Made by a program: the position numbers and the translations under genes. The notes under the pieces were generated by a model. That model did not search any database. It was not told where the DNA came from and saw only the letters and a list, made by a program, of their open reading frames with translations. Below, in pieces: positions 34,764-45,900 of a DNA stretch of 64,000 nucleotides (position 1 is the first letter of the stretch; each line of letters begins with the position of its first letter). The DNA is taken from positions 62,001 to 126,000 of the forward strand of contig JAVXUO010001277.1 of assembly GCA_033065855.1 (NCBI GenBank). The letters run 5' to 3'. The stretch comes from Escallonia rubra (lineage: Eukaryota > Streptophyta > Magnoliopsida > Escalloniales > Escalloniaceae).

Positions 34764-35713
34764 CTAGCTTTGATCTCGTGCGTTGCACATGGAGCACTGT
34801 GTAAAAATTATAAAAAAAATATTTGACTACTTGAATGAATTTTGTAATACAATTGTGTTATGAATAACCATATATCAAAAATATATGAAAAAAGAACGTA
34901 AATTTCTTTGAATGTCAAAATTCTAAGCGAGATCTAAAAAGTATTTTTCGTGAAATAATACGTTAGATGATCATAAGCGATATTTTTAAAGTGTACCTAT
35001 CTTGTGATATAATAGTAATAAAAAAAAGTAAAATTTAGTACCCTTTTATTAGAAAGAAAGTCCTGAAATATTGCACATGAGATAAAGAAAACAGATAACA
35101 CTTGAACACACAGAAAAATAAAATAAACGAATTTGGTAATAAATGAGAAGCTTAAAGACGTAATATAGAAATAAAAAATACAAATTTATGTCTATCTTGG
35201 CCCATTCTTTCTATGTAAAGATATTGTGGATAACATATGATTATCAAATTCTATAACAACTAAGAAATGCATTGAAAATTTTCTTTTCTTGAATCGATGT
35301 TGGCGTCCAACTCCTAAAACTTTTAATTTTCAGGCAAAAAACACTTGAGGTGGAGAGTGAGTTCATAATGTTGAATAAAAGAAACGATAGGATTGATGAA
35401 ACAATTATAATATATATATTTATAATATTACAATTTTGAGAGATTCAATGAGAGATTTTGGGGGATTAATGGAAAAGATGATGATGGTAAGATTTTCAAA
35501 TTTAAAAGAAAAATCAGTTAAAGCTAATGTGTATAAATCAATGTCTTCAATCACTCTTTTGAAATGACTAAATTTTAGAGATATAAATTTAGAAGTAAAT
35601 ATATTAGAGTAAATTTTTTAGTCCACATGGCAAGAAAAGAAAGTGTCCACGTAGGCGGTGACGTGGACACATTCTTTCAGTTTCGGCTTATATATATATA
35701 TATATTTAACCAC
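34764..35713 (-). mobile_element. Probable non-autonomous Helitron
   Basis: Read on the minus strand, the 3' end has the hairpin GTGCAACGCAC followed by GAGATCAAAG and CTAG, then T. This is the hairpin-CTRR-T ending of Helitrons. The 5' end is a TATATA run followed by AAGCCGAAACTG, resembling plant Helitron 5' ends, though the initial TC is not clear. Near the 5' end is a perfect 10-bp inverted repeat, GTGTCCACGT/ACGTGGACAC (35649-35676). No helicase is encoded. Confidence 0.45.
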
Positions 35714-35888
35714 TTATTTAGTGTTAGCTAATAGGGGTTGAGATAAAACCAAATTTTTTTTTTTTTTGAGAAGAATGAGTAAAGTAGATAGTTGCATTCT
35801 TGATATTAATTCTAATAATTTACGAGACGATCATAATGGACCCTTGGACAGTTGCTTTATAGGCTATGACTTTGTTTTTGTTTTTTAG

Positions 35889-36133
35889 GAAAAAATTTGG
35901 CTGCTACCACGGTTGGAGAAAATTTTCTCTTACCTCATATATAGCGACAATCAATCGTCTCTAAATATTTTTAGTGACTTTTATTTAGTGACACTAAATA
36001 AGAGTGATGTTAATAATTGTCACTGTCGGTGTTTGAAGAAAAGTCATTAGAAACATTTTACGATTATTAACTGTCATTATATATGAAATTTGAGAAAGAT
36101 TCTTACAACCGGATAAGAATCAAAGTTTGTTTT
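35889..36133. mobile_element. Foldback MITE, copy B
   Basis: The same layout as 316-560, with near-identical CGACAATCAATCGTCTCTAA and TATTTTTAGTGACTTTTATT words and the same flanking AAATTTGGCTGCT and CAAAGTTTGTT. It ends about 110 bp before the TATA box of the next gene. Confidence 0.6.
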
Positions 36134-36245
36134 TTATTTTTTATTTTTGTGAGTTCCTTTATTTGTATCAGGTGCCCGTGAAAGTCCGTATCTATACTTT
36201 ATTTGTTACTAAAATTCTTGAAGTTTGAATAAAAAAAATTGAGAA

Positions 36246-36253
36246 TATAAATA
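36246..36253 (+). promoter_or_regulatory. TATA box of the CxxxCxxCC gene
   Basis: TATAAATA, 44 bp before the ATG at 36290. Transcription should start near 36276, which puts the earlier ATG at 36266 outside the transcript. Confidence 0.6.
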
Positions 36254-36289
36254 GATACTTTTAGAATGTTATCTTATACCTCTACTCCC

Positions 36290-39200
36290 ATGACACACGC
36301 ACTGCTAGCGGCTCTGCCCTGTTTCGCCACCGCCCGCCCGTCGGCCGCCAACCGGCCACGGCAGGAAGCAAACCCAAAGACCCAAAAGAGGAACCATAAG
36401 GCCAATGGCGGCACCAGAACTTCCACCTCCACCAGCGTGGGGTTCAGCCGTGAGAGGAAGGATCCTCTGTGGCAGTGCGTACAGGGCTGCGGTGCTTGCT
36501 GCAAGCTCGAAAAGGGACCCACTTTCCCCTCCCCTGAAGAGGTCTTTGATGACCCTTCTGACATCCAGGTTTGCTTGCACTTTTTTACATTTGTAAATGT
36601 GCATACTATATTTGTCTTCAAAAATTGAGTTTCGGATGTTTTAGCGGTTTTATCACTTTTGACTTTGACTTTGACAAAGCATACTTGTGTAAATTTTGGT
36701 TAGTTCTGTTTGAGCTTAGTTCATTGCTCGAATACCCAGATTCTCATATGGACTTAAATTTTGAAATGGAGGTAATATGTTCTTTAAAATAGAGTATACA
36801 GTAACAGACTGTGCATTTTCCAATGGTGACATCTCTGTACCTTTTGTGTGTGTGTGTGTATTCTTTGAGCTATCATTTTTGGATATGTGTATAAGTTCGA
36901 TTCAAGTTCTGTTACTTTGAGCAAATCTATTGGTATTTAGCTAAAGAACTCGCAACGTTGCAGCGAATCGATTAATACTGTGCTTGCCCTCATTACTATA
37001 GTTCCCACTGCCAACGCATCGAGGGATCTTTGTTACTCACCTACTCGGCTAAAGAAGGTGATGCCTAACTCAGTGGATGGGAGATAGGCTGCTTTTCTTA
37101 AACCCATAAAGGATGATCAATAGTGAATAGTGTGGCGTTCAAAATCGAGAGTATGGCACTGTCCAGTGATGATAAAGTGCATACTGCTGCAAAAGTCCTT
37201 CTTTCTCTGGAGTTTGAATTGGTAATTTTGGCAAGAAATTTTCCAGGTGTTAAAGGCCTGAGGCAAGGGGATCATCTCTCCACTTACCTTTTTATCATTG
37301 TAATGGAAGCCTTTTAATGTACATGGACTCGTATGGTTAGAATAGAGTTTGACTTTCATCCAAATTGCAGCTCCTTAAAGCTCAATCATCTAGTCTTTGT
37401 CGACGATTCTTTCATCCTAATTGGAGCTAACAGATAGACCCTTAGTCAGACCCTTAGGCTCGTAAAGCAAACGCTAAATTTGGTAGGAGATCTCGTACCC
37501 AAGTTACTTTGCAGAAGAATTCTCTAGACATTGCTAGAGTTCAACAGTCTTATCAGAGCAAGGACTTGGTGAATACTAGATACGACAGCCGTACAGTTGC
37601 CTGTAAAGTATTTGTGTGTGCCTATAATTTCTACTAAGCTAAAGGCTGAAGACTCTCATGGCCGTATAATAGGATTATTGGCAGAGTTGAAAGCTGGACA
37701 ACCAAGCGTATACCGTATGCTGCTAGAGTGCACTCAGTTCTGTTCGTCTTGCTATTCTAGTCTACTACGATGGGAAATTTTATGAGTCCAGCAATATTGA
37801 GTAAAGAAATTGAAACTATTCTATGGCCTTTTAATGTCACGCTGTTGAGATGAGTTGCTTAGCGTGGCCTAGGTATTAGAGACGCAGAAACTTGGAAGAA
37901 ACCAGGTAATTTTAAGTCATATTTGGGCAATAACTATATATGTCCACATACACACACACAAATGTAATAAATATACACACATATCTTGTGCGTGAAATGG
38001 TACCGTGAGTTGATGCTCAAAATTTCCTCCTGGGAAGTTCAATTCTTGCAGAAGCATCTTTAGAGTTGGAGGAAAATATTGGGTTTACAAAGGACTGCTC
38101 AGTGCTCGACTGATCAGGAATTTTTTCCATACGAAGGTTTGGTGTCCGAATGGTGCATGATGCAGCTAGCAACAACAATTCATAAACCTCTTGAGTCGTT
38201 AGTGGCTCTCAATGGCTCTGGCCTCCAGCAATTTCAAATTAAATTTTGGGAAATAATCACTATAATACCAGCATATTCAATTGCCTCTGCTGTGGATCAT
38301 CTCGGAACTTGTGCTTTGTATCAGCCGGTATGGCATTTAAAAAGCATCCGCGATGCTTTCTCATAATCTGGATGCCATGCTTGGTCGACTAAAGATAAGC
38401 TTAAAAGATGGAGATTTATTTATGCAGACATGAGAACTCTGGGTAATAACAGTCAAGAGAACCCAAGGTTCATTCGAGATGGCCAATGTGCTACTCCCTA
38501 GAGCTGCAACTCATGCAAGGTTTTATTCCCCCCTCCCCACCGTTTAGTTGAAGTAGATATATACAAGTAAGCTAGCTAGAAGGGAAATCTGGACCTGCAA
38601 GCAACCTATCAATGATTCTAACTTAATAGAACTGTTAAAAACTTACAGTATAACAATATTGCTAGCTGAACAGTAATGATACCATGATAGCTTTAACAGT
38701 TAAAAACTAGTAGACCATTATAACAATACTATTTTTTTCAAGCTTCAACAGTTAACGAAAAAATCTAATGTTCTACTATTTTGTTACGACAGAATAAATT
38801 CCCCTCTCCCTAGACTTTATAACAGACTTTTTATACTGTTATCATGATAGAAAATATAGCTTGAACCCCTTTTCCAATTTCACCCTCCTTAGACAGTAGG
38901 ACTCGGCTTCAGATGAAGCAAAAGAGTAACTCAAAGCCCGGTTGCTGAATTTTTAAGTCTCTACGAAAGCAATTTTCTTCTAACTAAACTGCGGAGGGTA
39001 GCAGTAACTCTTGCCGTTTAGTGCAGCTGGAAGGAATAGCAGAGATTTTAAGAAGCAGATCTCTTCAGTCGACAAAGTTCTGATGGAGATGCAGAGTATG
39101 CTACTTACTCGAGCTCATGCAACATAACACGGACCTATGCCCACTGAAAGGTTCATCGTGCTCGGGGGATCCCAGACAGGCCTAAAAGGTTGTTTGGGGT

Positions 39201-39809
39201 GCTTGGTCTAAATTCTGGTTTGATTGGTTTTTCTTTGGATTCTGTTGATTTTTTATGTTTGGAATGTTGGTGGTCGTCCAGGGTTTTCCATTAGCTTGCC
39301 TTACGTGAGTATTTGTTTTAGTATAATTCCCACTGACCAAAAAAATGGTTTTGATTAAGATTTAAAAATTTCAGCTATACAAAAGCCTGATAGGTCCTGA
39401 TGGATGGTGTGTAAATTATGAGAAAGAAACAAGGACATGCGCCATTTATGCAGGTGACTTTCTTCCGGGTTAGTTCTGCATGAGGCTATTGTATCTATGC
39501 ATTAAACACTAATGGGAGCATTTTGCTACATTCAAGATCGTCCATATTTTTGCCGAGTGGAGCCGGAGATTTTCCAAGACTTGTATGGCATTGACAAGAA
39601 AAAGTTCAACAAGGAAGCTTGCAGGTTCAGATTCAACTCTTTCTTCAATTTCTTCAGCGACGAAATTAAGATATTGTGACCTTTATTTGGTTATCATGAT
39701 CTGTCTTTCCTGCAGTTGCTGTGTAGATACCATCAAAGCAATATACGGCTCTCAATCACAGGAGTTGGATAAATTCAACCATGCAATTAGGAGCAACATT
39801 GCTGAGTAA
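36290..39809 (+). CDS. YkgJ-type cysteine-cluster protein, about 179 aa
   Basis: Four exons join in phase: 36290-36568, 39375-39453, 39537-39624, 39716-39809. The core is a CxxxCxxCC cluster (WQCVQGCGACCKLEKG, about residues 62-77) with later partner cysteines in GWCVNYE, TCAIYADRP, YFCRVEP and CSCCVDTIK. This is the YkgJ/UPF0153 zinc- or iron-binding family, broadly bacterial, with plastid-bearing homologues in plants. The first 50 residues are rich in Ala, Arg, Ser and Thr and lack acidic residues, fitting a chloroplast transit peptide. An in-frame ATG at 36266 would add 8 residues, but the TATA position favours 36290. Intron 1 (2806 bp) holds a dead LINE. The biochemical role of the family is not established. 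Confidence 0.85.
37100..39350 (+). mobile_element. LINE remnant inside intron 1 of the cysteine-cluster gene
   Basis: Plus-strand frames with many stops show reverse-transcriptase landmarks in order: GLRQGDHLSTYLFIIVMEAF near 37255-37315 (canonical GLRQGDPLSPYLF), the catalytic VDD within LVFVDDSFILIGANR near 37390-37430, and YLCVPIISTKLKAED near 37605-37645. The stretch to 39350 ends with a G/T-rich tail and CCCACTGACCAAAAAAA, like plant LINE 3' ends. Limits are approximate. Confidence 0.7.
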
Positions 39810-41300
39810 TTAAGTTGGTTCATCAGCTCTGAATTTGTGAGGTTTAAGTCATCTGGAAGCTTTTAGTTTTTGGTTTATCGTGTTTGAATATCCACTTGGG
39901 GTCAGAGGGGCGATATTCATTGAGAATATTCCATATCTTTCATGGTTGTCTTTATTAGGAAATTTTGATAGGTGTACATATCTGGGTGAGATGAGTGTAG
40001 TCTGCTAAGTTAACTTGTCACTTGATTAGGATTAAGTTTTAAAAGCTCGAGGAGCGGAATCCCTTTACAAGCTTTCTTATGTGATAGCAGACGGTGGTTT
40101 TTAGCCATGCAGCTCTCTGGGTAAACTTAAATGATTGAACTCCTTGTCTGTTTTGTTTCGACGTGCAAATTTGTCAACTTTCACAGAACAATACCTTGCA
40201 GTTTAGTCAGTATAGACATCATTCTGATTCCATATACTGCAAGTATCACTATTGTAATATGCTGCGAGACCTAGGCCTTGGCTTCTGGGAAAAAAGGAGT
40301 TGTGCATGTTCTTGCTTTTCAAACAAATATTGTCCAGCAAAGAAGGCTGGCGCAGCACAGTAGTGATTTTTGCTTTAGTGAAACTTGGAGCCTCCTTAGC
40401 AGGTAACTATGATGTATAACTACCAAGTGTGTCAGAGTGAAGAGTATTTAGGAGTTGCACCTTGGAATGAAGGGTTCGTTGTACAAAATTGAGGCAACCA
40501 ACTTGTAATTTCACAATGTTTTGCCCTGGGATCAACGACCACCACCCACCTTTTTTCATATCTTTTAGTATCTTTTCGATTCATCTTCTTAAAACTCGCA
40601 TGTTCGCTTTATTATGTGAACCAACCACACTTGAGATTATCACACGTTAATGTTTCATAGTCGCTCTGTTCATACTCTTATATGGTTAATGCATCCATCA
40701 TATCATCGGGATCAAGTATGTCATATCACATCTAAATGCCCTTTGCGCGGCCACAAAGCATAAATCCTAGCCGCTGAATTGCTTCTGCTCTTGGCTATGT
40801 ATACTAGCTATAACTGGATATCTTGGTAGGTGGTTTTGAAGATGAAAACTGGGTTATTCACGTCCAAGGTTCGGATCCACTTCTGAACCTCGTTATGCAA
40901 AAGGGTTGAGCATGGTTCACCCTAGTGCACGACTAGACTGGGAGGAATGTGACGATAATAATACCTTCCCACCCTAGAAAAACATTTACCTTTTTTCTCT
41001 TTTTAGATCTTGTGTGGGATTCGAAGAGAGAGACAGAATGGCAGGGCATAAGATGCTCTGCCAAGCTCCTCAATCACTTTATCTAGCAAATATACTTCTC
41101 TTTTCTACTTTTTCCTTTTACCCTTTCTGTGGAGTGTTCGTTTATACCATTTTGTCCTCAATGAGATTCTATCCCGAAGGATTAAGGTAGTTAAACTTGG
41201 TTTATTTACTTTATGGCGGATGTTTTATGGATTACCACCTCAAATCTCATATTACATTGACTCTAAGCTGTTGGTGCAGAATAGCCAACTCCTTCCCTCT
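39810..41300. other. 3' flank and intergenic, nothing recognised
   Basis: Presumed 3' UTR of the cysteine-cluster gene, then unique-looking sequence with only short frames. Confidence 0.4.
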
Positions 41301-41308
41301 TCCCACTC

Positions 41309-41316
41309 TATAAAAG
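41309..41316 (+). promoter_or_regulatory. TATA box of the tyrosine-rich protein gene
   Basis: TATAAAAG, 81 bp before the ATG at 41390, after a CT-rich stretch (CCTTCCCTCTTCCCACTC). Confidence 0.55.
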
Positions 41317-41389
41317 GTGTCTAGGATAGCTTTGGATAGCTTTGAGAGGATGTAATTTAATTTCTAAAGGCGTAGAGTTTCTAGTCTCA

Positions 41390-41968
41390 ATGAAGGGTTG
41401 GAGCTGGAAATACCCACCTGCAAAGCCTTACTCAGGAACTGCACTTACCGATCCGATATTCGTTGATTGTGAAACATATAATCTTACTTGGTACAGTGGC
41501 AGCGACAATCTTGGCCCCTATGGAGAGCCAATTTCACCTCAGCAAGAGAGTTTCTACTATGAGTTCAATGCTTCAGAATATGGGAAAGGAGAGGCCGACT
41601 TCTCTGGCAGACCTTGGTATGAGTATGGACTGAAAGAGGAAGCTTACCGCGGAAACAGCTGGTTGGGTGATTATGAATCCTACCTTGTTGGCTGTTGGGG
41701 AGAAGATATGTTCTCCCCTAGCTACGATCTGAAGAAAGCGGACGACTCCTACCAAAATGAAGAACAGGGCGACTGTTATTACAGTTACCTCGATGACTTG
41801 GGAATGCAGCCAGCTTATGATCATCATCCTTGGTTTAGCCGTGGTTTTAGTTTTGGTTTTGGATATGGGGTTGACGAAGAAGATGGTTGTGGTATGCAGG
41901 AACTCGAGTCTTCGTATGGCCATAGCTTCGATGAGATGAAACTCTGTGAGAAAATCTTTGGTCCCTGA
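41390..41968 (+). CDS. Tyrosine-rich acidic protein of unknown function, 192 aa
   Basis: A single open frame from ATG 41390 to TGA 41968. I do not recognise the family. The composition is unusual: 21 tyrosines and 7 tryptophans, many Gly/Asp/Glu/Ser, few basic residues. Aromatic-acidic blocks recur (FYYEFNASEYG, WYEYGLKEEAYRG, CYYSYLDDLG). Near the C-terminus is FSRGFSFGFGYGVDEEDG, then an ordered-looking SFDEMKLCEKIFGP. There is no signal peptide or membrane span. Such a low-complexity Y/G/D protein may be disordered and prone to condensation, but that is speculation. The TATA box placement and absence of stops support a real gene. An upstream untranslated or coding exon cannot be excluded. 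Confidence 0.65.
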   Translation: MKGWSWKYPPAKPYSGTALTDPIFVDCETYNLTWYSGSDNLGPYGEPISPQQESFYYEFNASEYGKGEADFSGRPWYEYGLKEEAYRGNSWLGDYESYLVGCWGEDMFSPSYDLKKADDSYQNEEQGDCYYSYLDDLGMQPAYDHHPWFSRGFSFGFGYGVDEEDGCGMQELESSYGHSFDEMKLCEKIFGP

Positions 41969-41999
41969 CCTTGTTTGTTCAGACCAGAGCAGGCATTCA

Positions 42000-42950
42000 A
42001 CGTTGAATAAAGCATTTGCTTGAGCTTTTCAAGGCTGCTAACGTCTCTTGGCCTCTGCAAGTTAAATTTTTTCTGCTTCATTAAGGTGGTCTGATGTATT
42101 CTTGTAGACAAAGCTAATCTCAGATGTACTATCAAACAATGTTACCATGACTTAAGTCAGAGAGACAAACGATCTCGCTCGTCTCTCTCGTTCTCAATTC
42201 GAAGGAGTCTGCTCCAAAGTGGCACCATTCGTGTAAATCAAAATGGAGCGACTTGGTTCTGTTTTGGAGAGGAATTTTCGGTTCTCCTTAACACTTATAG
42301 ATGAAACATTTGTTGGTTTCAAAACGGAGAATAAAATGAATGAAAATGTTCATTGTCGCTTGATCTCCAAATTTGTGTGTTTTTCAAAATAAAAAAAGTG
42401 ATTCGCCACTAAAGTCGTATCTTGCCACTACAAAAAAGAGGGTTCATTGCTAAAGATTCTACAACAGCGACACATTCTATTCCCGTTAACCTTTATTTTT
42501 GGGGGGGGGCAAAATGAATGTATATAGTGGCAACATTGGTGGAACAACTTTCAGAGCAGAAACGTTATCCACTAATATCCTGCTCATGCTTTTGCTGCGC
42601 TTTCTCGCTCTGCTTACTAAACTCCTATTTATTTTGTTCGCCATCACGCTCTTGCTTTTGCTCTCGCTCACGTTTAGTCTCCACGAACCGGAAAAATTGA
42701 CTTATTCCATGGTTGTGAGACAAAATCCATCACGCAGTGATGAAATGGGTTCACGAAACCCAGCTTCAGCAAGGTTATGACTTGTCTCGTCTGTTTGATT
42801 AACACATTTATACACGAGTTTTTCACTAACTGTTGGATCCTTCTCTTTGTAAATTTCAGCAAAAAGAAACTCCAAAACCTTTTTCTCCTCTATATTTCAC
42901 AAGCGAGTCTGTGTTTGTATAAGAAGTCCTATGTACAAGCGGTTTAAATA
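42000..42950. other. Convergent intergenic region, nothing recognised
   Basis: Lies between the ends of two converging genes. Only short frames, and a 9-10 base G run near 42500. Confidence 0.4.
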
Positions 42951-42961
42951 GATCGAGTTCC

Positions 42962-45900
42962 TCAAATTTCACTGCTAAGAGGCCCAATACCTAGTTCATC
43001 TTCAATGTCATCGCCATCCTCAAACAGTTTCAGGAATCGTGCTTGATCATGCTCCCTCTTCCTCTTCTGCCAATACTTGTATGCAGCGACCGCCCCGAGG
43101 ACGAAGACAGTTGCAACTAAAACAATAATGGCTATCACAAGAGCCCAGTGCATTCCCTTCCCTCCATTGTGAGAGCCAGAAGCATTACTCGAATCTACAA
43201 CATATGTTCACACCTATTAACTTCCAAAATAAAGTTTTTAAGTTTGAAAAAAGAGAGAAAGATATATGCAGCACTTGTCCATGCATATCATTGATAGCAA
43301 ACTATGCAGTCAATGAGTGATATTGGATTCGATAATCAAGAATTCCAATCAAAACGAAACAGATTGATATATGTTTTCATAGTTCATACGAAAAATACTC
43401 ACCTCTCCCAAGAGCCACGCATTCCGGACACAAGAATGTAGCATTAACTTCCTTGTCCTTGGTGTGCCTAAATTTTCCATCATCGGCCACAAAATCAGAA
43501 GGGCAAAGCTCCCACTCATCAAACACGTCATCTGATTTGAAGGCGTCCTGCTCATAAATTCCACACCGCTTGCATTTTTCACTTGGAAATTCCGTTAGAG
43601 GCTGAAAACATCAAAAGCGACCAACATTACTTTCTAGAAGAAATTTTACATAACTTCGAGTTAATAGGTCATTCAGTCCTCCATAACGATTCAAGTAGAC
43701 AAGCATAGGGAGATTGAACAGTTTCAGATGTTTATCAATCAACCAGAGCCTCGGCTTAAGCTAAGAACTTAAGCAGAACATGCATCTTCCTCTCAACATT
43801 AGAAATAAGCAACGGCATAGACAGATTATTAGTGCATATTATGGTAATTAATCACATTCCCCAATTTAAGAAGCAGCAGTAAGGCATTCTTGTTAACTTC
43901 TTTGAAAGAGCGAAATAAAGGAGGGGGCAAATAAATGACTGAAAGACAAGAACAGATGCAAGCTCTTCAACAAGAACTATAAAATTACTAATGCCAAGAC
44001 ATGACCTAATTTAGACTATCCTGACAAAAAATTCTGATTTTACCCCACAAAATAAAGACCAGGGGATTGTGGCACGCCAATTTGCTAGATGCCACAAGAA
44101 AAATTTATGCCGTGTTGTTATTTTACTGGTAATGTGTGCAAGTACACCAGATATGCAAGAAGAACAACTAAACATTTTGCATCTCCAAACCACAATAATG
44201 CAGAAAATGCTCATTAATTTAAACTTTTTCTACTATTTTATTCAAGGAAGAGATAGATCACTAACAAAAATCAGAGTTAAAATACAAGAAAATCCTCCCA
44301 AACCTGCCAAGACTCTTTACCCTTGAAAGTATATAAAACATGCGTTTGCTTCACATCTGGCAAACCTGTCTTGTTCTCCTGTTTACAGCGAAAGTAAACT
44401 GTTGGTTTGGATGATAGCAACTCGTGAGTTTTGAAAATCTCAATGGAATCAAGTGTAACAGTTGCCGATAAAGTAAATTCTGCCAAAAAGAGAACACCAA
44501 TCAGAGGAAAGGAAGTAGATGAGAGACGTGTTGAATTATCATACAGAAAATGCATAGATATTGCAGTATAAAGGTTTCCGCAATTCAAAAGAATTATCTA
44601 CATCAGAATCCCAATGATGATAATTTATGCAACCCCATCTTCAAAAAGATACTAGAAAGAGGAAGAAAGTCACTTTCTGAATTTGCAGACAAAAAGGCTG
44701 CAAGACTGACTAGAAACCGAAGAGAATTACAAATTATAAAGCCTAAGACCCAACGTAGTACAGAAAAAAATAAATAAATATGAGAGATACTGTTGATGTT
44801 AAACAACACCACCACAACGAGAAATATCAGTAAGTACAGCTACTTGTACGACATGCCAGGGATTTGGTTCCCAATCTTTCGACATTAGATGGAAATAATA
44901 ACCTGTTCGACAGTTGCATGTCAAGTATGTTATTTTCAATTTCTTTTACTGCATTACTAAGCTTCCCACTGTTTCTAGAGAACTGTATGCTAACTCTTTC
45001 CTGTAAGTTGGCCAATCATTAGCACAGATCCATATCACCCATCTTCCTGCCCCAACCCAAACATCCCCAGTCATGAGTAGTCCCCGTCATAATGGCCAAC
45101 CTCCAGCCTCCCAAGAAAAAAGCTCTTCTAGATACCTTAGATTTCCATACTACATGCCATGAAAAGCAAGGAATCTCCTTCCCACAACACAACAAACACT
45201 GGAAAGACCCGATACAAAAATAACAGCATAATTTCCTTCTCACTCACACTGTCCCACTCTCTCCTTTCAATTGAGTCCCATACAACTTCTCAAACAACTT
45301 ACCCACTCCAATCCTGAAAGTTTCTTTTAAAAAGTGGAGTCGAGGATGGATTATTTCACAGCTTTCACGAGGCGCAACAATGGAAAGTTCCCATCTACCT
45401 ATTTTGGATGCCTCTACAGGTGCACTAGATTCACAAGAACACCATATCAATTTGCCAGCATCCTAAATGGAATTCAAAAGGCGGGAAAAAATAATCTTGA
45501 TAAGTTGTTAGGGGATTTGTGTGCAGAGGGTGGGTAATTATTCCATGGCTCCATTGCAAGACATATGTAGATGTGGGTTGCAAGTTGGCGTGCATCCCCC
45601 TGTGCTTTTGATGGTTTATATAGCTTGACTAGAACCAAGCATAACAAATATGTGAGTGGGACTGACCATGGTAAGCTTTTTATCCCTTGGGTTTCTAGTG
45701 GAGCCCTTAACGTACCAATTAATTGACTCGCAAGGTTGTTAAGCACTCTTCTTGGGTTTTAACGTTTCTGTTTCTATGCTCAGTCCCTGTTTCGTTGCGT
45801 AAACTATTGAATTTACCTTGTCTTTCCCACTTTGGCACCTCTCTATATGTTTTCAGACAACTCCAAATAGTATCAACTACAGGCACCGGCCGCCTGAGAA

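Noticed and set aside
41342..41389. Upstream 16 codons of the tyrosine-rich protein
   Set aside because: The frame opens with TTG and lies too close to the TATA box; ATG 41390 is the first usable start.
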